Assembly: GCA_003248315.1 (NCBI GenBank)
Contig: QKWM01000004.1
Location: 5,391,001 to 5,455,000 of the forward strand
DNA length: 64,000 bases
Direction of reading: 5' to 3'
DNA from: Streptomyces sp. SW4
Lineage (GTDB): Bacteria > Actinomycetota > Actinomycetes > Streptomycetales > Streptomycetaceae
The notes under the pieces were generated by a model that worked only from the letters and a program-made list of their open reading frames with translations, ran no database searches and was not told where the DNA came from. Numbering within the stretch: the first letter of the stretch is position 1; every line of letters starts with the position of its first letter. A program made the translations under genes and the position numbers. Below, in pieces: positions 1 to 8,132 of this stretch.

Positions 1-29
1 GCCGGCCGTGACGGAGGGGAGTGGTGGGC

Positions 30-1239
30 GTGAAGGCGCTCGTCGCCCACGCTGGCGGATTCGGCGACGTGATCCTCGCGGGTCCGGCGGTCCGGGCGGT
101 CGCCAACCGGGCCGGCCGCGTGACCATGCTGTGCGGGGCCCGTGGCGCGCCGGCCGCCCGGCTGCTGCCCCACGTGGACGACGTCGTGACCTGGGAGTCC
201 CCGGGGGAGGGGACCGGCCCGGACACCACCGGGACCGGCGCCGGCGACGCTACCGACGCCGTGGTCCGGCGGCTGCGCCGGGAGGGCTACGACGTCGCAC
301 TCGTCCTCACCCCGGAGCGGCACGACGCGCTCCCCGCGGCCCGGCTGCTGCGCACCGCCCGGGTAGGCCGCATCGGCGCGCCCGCCGCCGGCTCCCCGGG
401 CGCGGATGCCCTCGGCGCAGCTTTCCTGGGCGCCGGCGCCCTCGGCCGGGGGCCTGCCGGCGCCCGCCGCCCCGACCGGTTCGTCACCGACGCGTTCGTC
501 ACCGACGGTCAGCCCGCCGGCGGTGGAGCCGTCGAGGGCGGCCCCGTGCAGGACGGGCTCCTCGACGACGCCCTCCTCGGCGACGCTCTTCTCGACCGTG
601 GGCCCTTCGACGACGCACCCGTCGTAGGCCGGTCTCCCGGCGCCGGGGACCGGCCGGCGGTCTCGCCGGTTCCCGGACCACCGCCGGCACCGGGCCGAGA
701 CGGCGCTCGACGCGGCCCTCGCGATGGGCTTCGCCCTGCGCACCGGCGACGACGGCCGACTGCGCGTCCGGCCGTCCCCCGACACGGCCTCGCTCACCGG
801 GAACGGCCCGTACGTCGTCGTGCACCCCGGGGCGGGCGACCCGGCGCGCGCCTGGGACGCCGAGCGCGGCGCCGAGACCGTCGCCCGGCTCTGCGACGCG
901 GGCCACCGCGTGGTGGTCACCGGCGGGGCCGGTGAGACGGCCCTGACCCGGAGGGTCAGCGGGGACGCCGCCGTCGACCTCGGCGGCCGGACGACGGCGC
1001 GGGCGCTCGCCGGGGTGCTGCGGTCCGCGGACGCGCTGGTCACCGGCTCCGCCGGGCCGGCCCTTCTCGCGGCCGCGGTGGGCACGCCCGTCGTGTCCCT
1101 GCCCGGTTCGGCACCGGCCGCCGCGGACCGGGCCCCGTACCAGGTGCCCTCGGTGTGCGTCGAGGCCCGGGACGGTGACCCGGGCGCCGCCGACGCCGTG
1201 GTCCGCGCCGTACGCCGGCTGCTGGGCACCGCCGGCTGA
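30..1239 (+). CDS. Glycosyltransferase family 9 (heptosyltransferase-like), frameshifted
   Basis: The N-terminus (VKALVAHAGGFGDVILAGP) is the first Rossmann fold of ADP-heptose:LPS heptosyltransferase-like GT9 enzymes. The C-terminal half has the family's VVVHPGAGDPAR and AGVLRSADALVTGSAGP blocks that bind the nucleotide sugar. The GTG at 30 is chosen over GTGs at 21 and 24 because AGGGGAG lies about 9 bases upstream and relatives start at this residue. The frame changes between about 627 and 661: the first half reads in one frame, and the second half resumes around 661 in another. Two added bases would give about 403 residues, the family size. The middle (residues 120-200) is unusually rich in Gly, Ala and Asp and poorly conserved. 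Substrate unknown; in actinobacteria such proteins probably act on cell-surface or secondary glycans. Confidence 0.75.
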
Positions 1240-1320
1240 CCGCCGGACACCGCACCGCCGGCGGAGAGAGGCCGCCCGACAGCGGCGAGGCCACCCGACG
1301 CCGTGGGGCAATGCGGAATG

Positions 1321-1358
1321 CGCAGGGGCCCGGCGCCGTCACGGCGCCGGCCCCTGCG
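1321..1358. terminator. Bidirectional terminator hairpin
   Basis: A long GC hairpin with arms CGCAGGGGCC.. and ..GGCCCCTGCG around GTCA, with one bulged C, lies between the convergent glycosyltransferase and hemerythrin genes. There is no T-tract, as is usual for Streptomyces terminators. Confidence 0.65.
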
Positions 1359-1390
1359 TCACCGCGTCCTCACGGGACGGACCTCGTGTC

Positions 1391-1954
1391 TCAGTCGGCC
1401 TTCCCGCGGCCGCTCAGCGCGTCCCGCATCCGGTCCACCAGCCCCGCACCGGGTGCCATCAGCTTGTTCATCGGCGGCTTGTCCGGGGCCGACGGGTGGG
1501 GCCGGGTCGGCGCGGTCTTCTTCGCCTGCCGGACCTTGTCGCCCAGCTCCATCAGCGCGTCCGGCGGGCACGCCTCGCGCAGCCGCGGGAAGAGGTTGCC
1601 CTCCTCGTCGGCGACGTGCGAACGGATCTCGCTCATCAGCCGGCCCATCAGCCGGTCGAACTCGGGGTCGTCGGCGGCGCAGCCCTCCAGATCCTTCATG
1701 ATCTGCTCGGCCTCGGCGTGGTCCTCCAGCTCCTTGTCCGCGAGGGCGTCGCCGTTGGCGACGTGCTCCCGCACGGCCGGGTACAGGTAGGCCTCCTCCG
1801 CCACCGAGTGCCGGACCAGCTCGATGGTGACCTGGTCGGCGTAGAGCTTGCGGTCCTTGTGACCCGAGGGCAGTCCCTCGATCTTGCCGAAGAGCTCCTC
1901 GACCTCGCGGTGATCGGTCGTCAGCTCGTCGATGACGTTTCCTCCGTGGCCCAT
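1391..1954 (-). CDS. Hemerythrin domain protein
   Basis: A 187-residue soluble four-helix protein with the diiron ligand pattern of hemerythrin HHE domains: His15, His49 with Glu53 (HSVAE), His79 (DHAEAE), and His113 with Glu117 (HVADE). Such proteins bind O2 or NO, or sense redox state. The C-terminal 50 residues are Pro/Lys-rich and probably disordered. The start is fixed by GGAGGTGAGGAC six bases before the ATG at 1954; an in-frame upstream start lacks this site. Monocistronic, convergent with the upstream glycosyltransferase and followed by a strong hairpin. A weak SigB-like promoter (GTGT-N14-GGGTGC) lies about 100 bases upstream, which would fit a stress role. Confidence 0.9.
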   Translation of the reverse strand: MGHGGNVIDELTTDHREVEELFGKIEGLPSGHKDRKLYADQVTIELVRHSVAEEAYLYPAVREHVANGDALADKELEDHAEAEQIMKDLEGCAADDPEFDRLMGRLMSEIRSHVADEEGNLFPRLREACPPDALMELGDKVRQAKKTAPTRPHPSAPDKPPMNKLMAPGAGLVDRMRDALSGRGKAD

Positions 1955-2053
1955 GTCCTCACCTCCACACAAAGTCGCGGCGGCCTCGGAAGCGGCCCGC
2001 CACGGGCATCGGGTCCCCCGGTCCCCGGCGGGCTAACGCGACGACCGCCGGGT

Positions 2054-2077
2054 GCACCCGGGGCCAGCCGACCACAC
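2054..2077 (-). promoter_or_regulatory. Weak SigB-like promoter upstream of hemerythrin gene
   Basis: On the minus strand, GTGT is followed after 14 bases by GGGTGC. It differs from the Streptomyces SigB consensus GNNT-N14-16-GGGTAC/T at one key base of the -10 element. About 100 bases separate it from the hemerythrin start. Suggestive only. Confidence 0.3.
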
Positions 2078-2118
2078 CCGGCGCCCGGCCGCCCGCCCGG
2101 CTGCTCCGTGCGGACCGG

Positions 2119-2651
2119 TCAGCGGGGCAGGCGGGCCCGCAGGCCGCCCGCCGTGGCGGCCGTACCGGCCGTGGCCCGCACCGAGCGGCGCACCAGGTGG
2201 GCGTCGCGCCGCAGGTCCTTGGCGGCGTGCCGGCCGCGCCACAGCAGCGACGGGGCGGCGCCCGTGTCGTCGGCGGCGATCAGCAGACCGCCGAGCATGG
2301 ACAGGTTCTTGAAGAAGTGGATCCGCTGCTGACCGCGCTCCTCGGGGTCGTCCGCCTCCCAGAACCGGTGCGCCGCCAGTGTGGTCGGCACCAGGGTCCC
2401 GGCGATGGCCAGTGCGGACAGCCGCGGGAACCGGCCCAGGCCGAGCAGCACCCCGCCCGCCACCTGCACGGCGCCGCTGAGCCGGACGAGCTGCTCGGTG
2501 CGGTCCGGCAGCTGCGGCACCTTGTCGGCGATCGGCCGTACGACGGGCTCGGCGACCGGGCCACGGCTTCGGGGTTGCGGACGGAGTTCAGGCCGCCGGT
2601 GACGAACATCGACGCCAGCATGGGGCGGCCGACCAGGCGCAGCAGGCTCAT
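2119..2651 (-). CDS. DoxX family membrane protein, frameshifted
   Basis: The N-terminus MSLLRLVGRPMLASMFVTGG and the later block QVAGGVLLGLGRFPRLSALA are the first two membrane segments of DoxX/SURF4 proteins. A third block, RIHFFKNLSMLGGLLIAA, completes the family pattern. DoxX proteins sit in the cytoplasmic membrane; in mycobacteria one partners superoxide dismutase in detoxification. The frame breaks near 2560, where CGGGCC would need one more G to give the expected EAVAPVAEP sequence. Repaired length is about 177 residues, normal for the family. The ATG at 2651 is the start of the conserved domain. It lies between the hemerythrin and molybdopterin-oxidoreductase genes on the same strand, but with separate spacers. 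Confidence 0.85.
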
Positions 2652-2760
2652 GGGTCTCTCCAGGCTGTGTAGTGCTCTCGGGATTCGGGCCTCTCGGCGG
2701 TCACCGGGTGCCCCGCCGGTCCGCCGCCATGCGGCGTGCCTCACAGGACGCCGGCGCGGC

Positions 2761-3252
2761 TCACAAACCGGTGAGGATCTGCGGCGACAGGTTCTTGATC
2801 ATCGTGTTGGTCCACCGCATCTGCCGCAGCGTCCGCGGATGGCAGTCGGAGGCCAGCTCCAGCAGCCCGGTGTCCCTCGACGCCTGGGCGGCCTGGGCCA
2901 GCATCTCCCAGTGCAGCGAGTTCTCCGCCGCCGCGAGGTGCAGGTCGCGCAGGTCGCGCAGGAGGAGCAGCCCGGGCTCCGGGCGGCCGCCCACGGCCTG
3001 CGACGCCTTTCTGCGCAGGGCCGCGAACACCCCGTCGCCGTCGTCGTCGGGCGCGTCGCCCAGGTCGAGACCGTGGTCCGCGGCGACGTCCGCCAGCCGC
3101 CGGACGTGCTCCCGGGACCAGTCCGCGAGGTCGGTCGCGACATGCCGGACCTCGTGCTCGGTCGTGTGCCGCTCGGCCACGACCACGAGGTCGTGCGCCA
3201 GATGCCGCTCGCCGCGGTGCAGCACGCGCAGGGTCAGACCGATGCCGTTCAC
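2761..3252 (-). CDS. Conserved helical protein coupled to the molybdopterin oxidoreductase
   Basis: 163 residues, starting with GTG at 3252 whose bases overlap the stop of the upstream oxidoreductase (GTGA), so the two are almost certainly co-translated. The protein is predicted nearly all alpha-helical, with many His and Glu in helical register (LHRGERHLAHDL, AERHTTEHEVRH, AAAENSLHWEM). This recalls ferritin- or hemerythrin-like metal bundles, but the ligand set does not match either family clearly. No signal peptide or membrane segment. The tight coupling suggests an accessory, chaperone or electron-transfer partner of the molybdoenzyme. The function is not known to me; the family assignment is inference. 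Confidence 0.75.
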   Translation of the reverse strand: MNGIGLTLRVLHRGERHLAHDLVVVAERHTTEHEVRHVATDLADWSREHVRRLADVAADHGLDLGDAPDDDGDGVFAALRRKASQAVGGRPEPGLLLLRDLRDLHLAAAENSLHWEMLAQAAQASRDTGLLELASDCHPRTLRQMRWTNTMIKNLSPQILTGL

Positions 3253-5741
3253 GAGGCGCCTCCCTGCGGATCGTGCGGGAACGCGGTGGGTTCCTGGCCG
3301 GTTTCCGCCGCGGCCCCGGCCGCCGTGGCCGCCGTGGGCGGTACGACCGCGTCCTCGGCCGGTGCCGACGCGGTGGTCGTCGGCGCGGGGGAGGGGCTGC
3401 CGTCGCCCCGGGCCACGAGGGTGAGCGCGGCGGCGGAGGTCTTGAACAGCGGCTGCTTGGAGACGGGGTCCCAGTCGGTGACCGTCGTCTCGTTGGCGGC
3501 CCGCCCCGGGGTGCCGGGCCCGGGTCCCGAACCCGCCTCGGTGTCCCAGTAGCCGTAGTGGAACGGCACGAACAGCAGGCCCTGCCGGATGTCCGTCACC
3601 CGCAGCCGGCCCCGCAGGGCGCCGCGGGCGGTGGTGACGTCGACCAGGTCGCCCTCGCCGAGGCCGAGCCGCTGTGCGTCGGTCACGGAGATCTCCACCC
3701 ACACGTCGGGCGCGGCGGCGTCGAGCTGAGGGGCCCGGCCGGTCTTCGTGCGGGTGTGGAAGTGGTAGACCGTGCGCCCGTGGTCAGCTGGAACGGGTGC
3801 TCCTCGTCGGGCGTCTCGTGCGGCGGCAGGTACGTGGCCGCCTTGAGGACCGCCTTGCCGTCCGGGTTGAGGGAGCGGTACTCCACCGCCTCGTTCGCGG
3901 CGCCCGTCTCCAGGTCCTTGCCGTAGCTCTCGCACACGTCCGGGCGGGCCCAGGTGATGCCGTCGGTGTAGAGCCGGGGCGTGCCCTCGGGGCGTTCTCG
4001 TCGCACGGCCACTGGATGCCGCCGGTGCCGCGCAGCTTGGCGTAGGACAGACCGGTGTAGTCGCAGGGGCGGCCGGCGCTGCACCGCTTCCACGCCTCGA
4101 ACGCGGACTCGGGTCGTGCCAGGTGATCAGCGGCCCGCCGTCCTTGTCCCGGAAGTCCATGCGCCGCGCGTAGTCCAGAAAGATGTCCAGGTCGGGCCGG
4201 GCCTCGCCGGGCGGTTCCACCGCCTTGTCCGACAGGTGCACGGTGCGGTCGGCGTTGGTGAGGGTGCCGGTCTTCTCGCCCCAGGTGGCGGCGGGCAGCA
4301 CCACGTCGGCGAGCTGCGCGGTCTCCGTCAGGAACAGGTCCTGCACGACCGTGAACAGCCGCTTCTGCGTCAGGACCGAGCGGATCCGGGCCAGTTCGGG
4401 CAGGGAGACCGCGGGGTTGGTGCCGCTGATCCAGAGCATGCGCAGCGAGCCCTGCTCGGCGTACCGGAACATCTGCATCGCGTGGGTGGGCGGCGCGTAG
4501 TGCGGGATGGTCGCCGGCTCGACGTTCCACAGCTGCGCCAGTTCGGCGACATGGGCGTCGTTCTGCCAGTTGCGGAAGCCCGGCAGGTCGCCGTCGGCGC
4601 CGCACTCACGGGTGTTCTGCGCGGTGGGCTGGCCGTTCATCTGGAGCAGGCCGGCGCCGGGGCGGCCCAGCATGCCGCGGATCAGGTGCAGATTGTTGAC
4701 CTGCACCGCCGCGGCGGTCGCCTGGTGGGACTGGTAGACGCCCTGCAGCACGGTGGACGTCAGCGCGTCGGCGGTGCCGACGAGTTCGGCGGCCTCCTCG
4801 ATCCGGGCGGCCGGCACGTCGCAGATCGCCGCCGCCCACGCCGGTGTGCAGCCGGCGACCCGTTCGGCCAGTTCCTCGAAGCCGACGGTGTGCGCGGCGA
4901 TGAAGTCGCGGTCGATCCGCTCGTGCCGGATCGTCTCGTGCAGCAGCGCGTCGAGCAGCGCCACGTTGGTGCCGACGCGGGGCGCCAGATGGACGGCGGC
5001 GTGCCGCGCCACCCGCGTCGGCCGGGGGTCCACGCACAGCAGCCGAGGCGGGTCCGCGCCCTCCATGCGGTCCAGCAGCCGCATCCACTGCACCGGTTGC
5101 GTCTCGGCGATGTTGTGGCCGAACAGCGCCACCACGTCGGCGTGGTCGAAGTCGTCGTAGGAGCCGGGCTGCCCGTCGCATCCGAACGTCTCCTTCAGCG
5201 CCTCCGCCGCCGTCGCCGTGCACAGCCGGGTGTTGCCGTCCAGGTGAGGGGTGCCGATCCCGGCGCGGGCGAGGACGGCGAGGGTGTAGTACTCCTCCAG
5301 GAACAGCTGTCCGCTGGTGTAGAAGCCGATCGATCCGGGCCCGCGTTCCCGCAGCAGCTCCCGTGACCGCGCGGCGACCAGCTCCATCGCCGTGTCCCAG
5401 TCCGTCTCCACCAGCCGGCCGTCGCGCCTGACGAGCGGCCGGGTCAGCCGGTCCCCGGAGGCGTTGGCCTGCCAGGCGAACAGGTCCTTCGGGCCGAGCC
5501 GGCCCCGGTTGACCCGGTCCACGGCCCGCCCCCGCACGCCGACCATGCGCCCGTCGGCCACCGCGATGTCCATCGCGTCGCCGTCGGAGTGCAGGATCGA
5601 CGCCGACTGCACCCACCGCTCCACCGCGCCGGACGCCACGCCCTCCGCCAGGAAGGTGTCCACCCGGGCCGGCCACGTCCCGTGCCGCCCGTACGGGACC
5701 CGCTCGCCCCACGGATGTGCGATGCGGTCCGCCTCCGTCAT
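3249..5741 (-). CDS. Molybdopterin oxidoreductase lacking the N-terminal Fe-S cysteines, frameshifted
   Basis: About 831 residues after repair. It has the fold of bis-MGD enzymes such as assimilatory nitrate reductase and formate dehydrogenase: central molybdopterin domain (GSIGFYTSGQLFLEEYY, NTRLCTATAA, VQVNNLHLIRGMLGRPGAG, WISGTNPAVSLPE) and C-terminal cofactor-binding domain (TGRTVYHFHTRTKTGRAP). In the N-terminal domain, where relatives carry Cys-x2-Cys-x3-Cys for a 4Fe-4S cluster, this protein reads VQSASILHSDGDAMDI, and the fourth position reads GRLGPKD. No cluster ligands remain. The ATG at 5741 follows AGGAGGCGGC. Frame breaks near 4112, 3993 and 3783 are each repaired by one added base. 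A SigB-type promoter lies 39 bases upstream and a coupled partner gene follows. Substrate unknown. Confidence 0.9.
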   Translation of the reverse strand: MTEADRIAHPWGERVPYGRHGTWPARVDTFLAEGVASGAVERWVQSASILHSDGDAMDIAVADGRMVGVRGRAVDRVNRGRLGPKDLFAWQANASGDRLTRPLVRRDGRLVETDWDTAMELVAARSRELLRERGPGSIGFYTSGQLFLEEYYTLAVLARAGIGTPHLDGNTRLCTATAAEALKETFGCDGQPGSYDDFDHADVVALFGHNIAETQPVQWMRLLDRMEGADPPRLLCVDPRPTRVARHAAVHLAPRVGTNVALLDALLHETIRHERIDRDFIAAHTVGFEELAERVAGCTPAWAAAICDVPAARIEEAAELVGTADALTSTVLQGVYQSHQATAAAVQVNNLHLIRGMLGRPGAGLLQMNGQPTAQNTRECGADGDLPGFRNWQNDAHVAELAQLWNVEPATIPHYAPPTHAMQMFRYAEQGSLRMLWISGTNPAVSLPELARIRSVLTQKRLFTVVQDLFLTETAQLADVVLPAATWGEKTGTLTNADRTVHLSDKAVEPPGEARPDLDIFLDYARRMDFRDKDGGPLITWHDPSPRSRRGSGAAPAAPATTPVCPTPSCAAPAASSGRATRTPRGHAPALHRRHHLGPPGRVRELRQGPGDGRRERGGGVPLPQPGRQGGPQGGHVPAAARDARRGAPVPADHGRTVYHFHTRTKTGRAPQLDAAAPDVWVEISVTDAQRLGLGEGDLVDVTTARGALRGRLRVTDIRQGLLFVPFHYGYWDTEAGSGPGPGTPGRAANETTVTDWDPVSKQPLFKTSAAALTLVARGDGSPSPAPTTTASAPAEDAVVPPTAATAAGAAAETGQEPTAFPHDPQGGAS

Positions 5742-5779
5742 GCCGCCTCCTGCCCGCTCCGGTGCACTGCCGGCCCCGG

Positions 5780-5804
5780 GTACCCGGCGCGGCCGTCCTG
5801 AAGC
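5780..5804 (-). promoter_or_regulatory. SigB-type promoter of the molybdopterin oxidoreductase operon
   Basis: On the minus strand GCTT, a 15-base spacer and GGGTAC exactly match the Streptomyces SigB consensus GNNT-N14-16-GGGTAC/T. It lies 39 bases before the oxidoreductase ATG, giving an expected leader of about 30 bases with a strong ribosome site. Confidence 0.65.
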
Positions 5805-5872
5805 GACGCCGCGGCGGGGACCGCCGGCGGCACGGGGCCGCACCGCCGGGGCCGGCCGGGCGCGCGGCCCGG

Positions 5873-6596
5873 TCAGCCGGTGGGCAGCTGGTACACGTTG
5901 AAGGCGCGGCGGATCACCGGCTGGGCGACGTTGCGCACCCGGACCCCGCCCGCCGTCATGCCGTGCTCGGAGCCCAGGTGCGCGTGCCCGTGCACCGCGA
6001 GGTCCGCGCCGGCCGTGTCGATCGCCTCGGCCAGCAGATAGCTGCCGAGGAACGGGTAGATCTCCAGGGGTTCGCCGGCGAGCGTGTCGGCGACGGGCGA
6101 GAAGTGGGTCAGCGCCACCCGCACGTCGCACCCCCGCCCGTCCAGGTCCTTCAGCGCGGCGCCCAGCGAGTCCGCGCTGCGCCGCGTGGTCCGCACGAAC
6201 TCCTTCATCAGCGGTTCCCCGAACTCCCCGGCGCTGCGCCCGACGAACCCCCGCAGAAGCCCTTGGCCCCGGCCACTCCGACGCGGACGCCGCCGCACTC
6301 CACGACGGTGCCCTCGCCCTCGAGGACGGTGACCCCGGCGTCCTGGAGGATGGCCGTGACCTTCTCGGGCTGCTCGTCGTGGTGGTCGTGGTTGCCGAGC
6401 ACGGCGATCACCGGCACCGGCAGGTCCCGGACCTCCTGGGCGACCACCCGGGTCTCCTCCGGTGTGCCGTGACGGGTGAGGTCGCCGGCGAGCAGCAGCA
6501 GGTCGGCGCACTCGGGCAGCGTGTCGAAGGCGGGGCGCAGCAGACCCTGGCTGTCCAGCCCATGTGGATGTCTCCGACGGCGGCTACGCGGATCAT
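5873..6596 (-). CDS. Metallophosphoesterase, frameshifted
   Basis: About 241 residues after repair. It shows the calcineurin-like phosphoesterase motifs in order: GDIHMG (D-x-H), LLLAGDLTRHG (GD), LGNHDHH (GNHD), and VHGHAHLG (GHxH), which ligate a dinuclear metal centre. Substrates in this superfamily include phosphoproteins, nucleotides and nucleic acids; this one cannot be assigned. The ATG at 6596 shares its first base with the stop of the BON gene (TGATG), so the two are translationally coupled. Breaks near 6560 and 6250 each lack one G. It is the last gene of a three-gene unit that starts with a nucleotidyltransferase. Confidence 0.88.
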
Positions 6597-6889
6597 CACA
6601 GCTCCTCCGCATGGTCGGGCCGGGCCGTCTCCGCGACGACGATGTCGCTGTGCACGGTGATCCCGGCCAGCTCCTCGTGGACGACGCGCAGCAGGGTCTC
6701 GCGGCACTGGGCGGAGGGAACGGTGCCGGTCACCACGACCGCCCCGGCCCGGATCTCGGACCGCACCCCCAGCTCGCCCAGTTCCTCGGCGGCGAGCCGG
6801 TCCTGGAGGTGGGCGACGCGGTACTCGACGTTCTGGGCGGGGGGCGCGGCGCCCGCGGCGGGACCCTGGCGGGCGACGGGGTCGCTCAT
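6596..6889 (-). CDS. BON domain protein
   Basis: 97 residues, intact. Residues 20-85 match a BON domain, including the hallmark glycine-containing GAVVVTGTVPSAQ and the final hydrophobic VHSDIVVAE. BON domains usually bind phospholipid or small ligands; here there is no signal peptide or transmembrane segment, so the protein is cytosolic. The start overlaps the nucleotidyltransferase stop (ATGA), and its stop overlaps the phosphoesterase start (TGATG). A small BON protein sandwiched between two catalytic genes may act as a ligand-binding or scaffold subunit. That role is inference. Confidence 0.85.
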   Translation of the reverse strand: MSDPVARQGPAAGAAPPAQNVEYRVAHLQDRLAAEELGELGVRSEIRAGAVVVTGTVPSAQCRETLLRVVHEELAGITVHSDIVVAETARPDHAEEL

Positions 6890-7616
6890 CGGTGATCCTC
6901 CTCGGACGGGATCGGGGCGCTCGACGGGCCCGGGCGGCCGGGGGCGATGATCTCCAGCCGTTCCAGGATGTAGAAGAACGCGGCCGGCATCGGCTCGTCC
7001 CCGCAGTCCCGGCGCACCGCCGCCCAGTCGATCTTCTCCCGCAGGGTGCGGGCGATCGGCAGCACCGCCCCGAAGTCGCAGTGGTGCTCGGAGAACGCGG
7101 CCAGCAGGCTGCGCATCAGGTCGGTGGGGGACAGCACCGGCATGAGCACGGAGTCGACCGAGAGTTCCTCGGCCCGCGCCAGCAGCTCCGCCGAGACCGG
7201 CTGGTGCGCCATCTCGAAGATGAGGTCCACCTGCTGTCCGAGGCAGGTGGCCTTGAGCAGCCAGTCCTCGGGCGGCGTGTAGACGGTGAGACCGGCCTCG
7301 CGCAGCGCGTCGGCGACGGTCCCGGCGTCCTCCGGCCGGATGCAGAAGTCGACGTCGTGCTGGAGGTTCTGGGTGCCGCCGTGGGCGTACACCGCGACGC
7401 TGCCGGCCAGCGCGAACGGCAGACCGGTCTTCTTCAGCAGGGAGCCGACCTGCTTGGCGGCCTGGAGGATCGCCTGGTTGCGGTCGAGCGGGAGGTCGTC
7501 GCCGGGCGTGCCGCTCAGGCCTGCCCGGGGGCCGGCCCGGGGTCGCCGGACGCCAGACGGAGTTCGGACACGCCGGCGCGCTGGTCGAGAGCGTTGTCGT
7601 CGGCGGGCTGCGTCAT
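6886..7616 (-). CDS. Nucleotidyltransferase family protein, frameshifted
   Basis: About 243 residues after repair. It contains the polymerase-beta-like nucleotidyltransferase signature: LAGSVAVYAHGG (GS), HDVDFCI (D-x-D) and QQVDLIFE (third Asp). This suggests transfer of a nucleotide to a protein, RNA or small molecule. The ATG at 7616 follows AAAGGGGACAGCG. The first 33 residues read in one frame, then near 7523 one base is missing in a CCCCCGGG run before GLSGTPGDDLPLDRN. It heads an operon with BON and phosphoesterase genes through ATGA and TGATG overlaps. A perfect SigB-type promoter lies 78 bases upstream. The pairing of a nucleotide-adding and a phosphate-removing enzyme invites a modify/demodify model, which is untested. 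Confidence 0.85.
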
Positions 7617-7693
7617 CGCTGTCCCCTTTCCGGACCGTGCCGTCCTCGGCCGCCGGGGACGGGTCCCCCCGGGCCGTTCTCGGTGCCCTTCGG

Positions 7694-7718
7694 GTACCCG
7701 GCGCCCGGGCGTCGACAC
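7694..7718 (-). promoter_or_regulatory. SigB-type promoter of the nucleotidyltransferase-BON-phosphoesterase operon
   Basis: On the minus strand GTGT, a 15-base spacer and GGGTAC fit the SigB consensus exactly. The expected transcript would carry a leader of about 70 bases before the ATG at 7616. Confidence 0.6.
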
Positions 7719-7748
7719 GATCCGCGCCGATCCGGGCACTCGGGCGGC

Positions 7749-8069
7749 ATGAACACGAGCGACAGGCAGCAGGCCGGGCAGCAGCTCCCGGCCGAGCAGC
7801 GCAGGACCGTCGAGCGGCTGGTGTCGGCCTGGCTGGCGGAGACCGAACGGCACGACGCCGGGGCCGCCCGCGAGGCCCGGGCCGGCTGGGAGCGGGGCGC
7901 CCTCACGCCCCGGGCGGCCGAGGACCTGGCGACCTGGGTCACCGCCCGCGTCACCGACACCGGCTTCAACGAGGACGAGGGACCCCGGGTCGACGCACCG
8001 GTACGCATCACCCCGGCCGACAAGGACACGGTGCACGGCTGGCTGCGGGACCAGGGACACGACGTGTGA
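7749..8069 (+). CDS. Conserved hypothetical protein
   Basis: 106 residues, acidic and hydrophilic, with Gln/Arg-rich helices first (AEQRRTVERLVSAWLAETERHD), then a conserved-looking tail ending GWLRDQGHDV. No signal peptide, membrane segment or recognisable motif. The ATG at 7749 is chosen because codon bias begins there; no clear ribosome site precedes it. It diverges from the nucleotidyltransferase operon and converges with the PP2C phosphatase. Function not recognised. Confidence 0.6.
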   Translation: MNTSDRQQAGQQLPAEQRRTVERLVSAWLAETERHDAGAAREARAGWERGALTPRAAEDLATWVTARVTDTGFNEDEGPRVDAPVRITPADKDTVHGWLRDQGHDV

Positions 8070-8132
8070 GGCCACACCGCGGGCCCCGCCGCCGGCACCC
8101 GCCCGGACCCCGTCCCCGCCCCGGCCGGCGGC

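Noticed and set aside
5742..6131. N-terminal extension of the molybdopterin oxidoreductase
   Set aside because: The extension overlaps the phosphoesterase gene out of frame. The ATG at 5741 has a strong ribosome site and begins the conserved domain.
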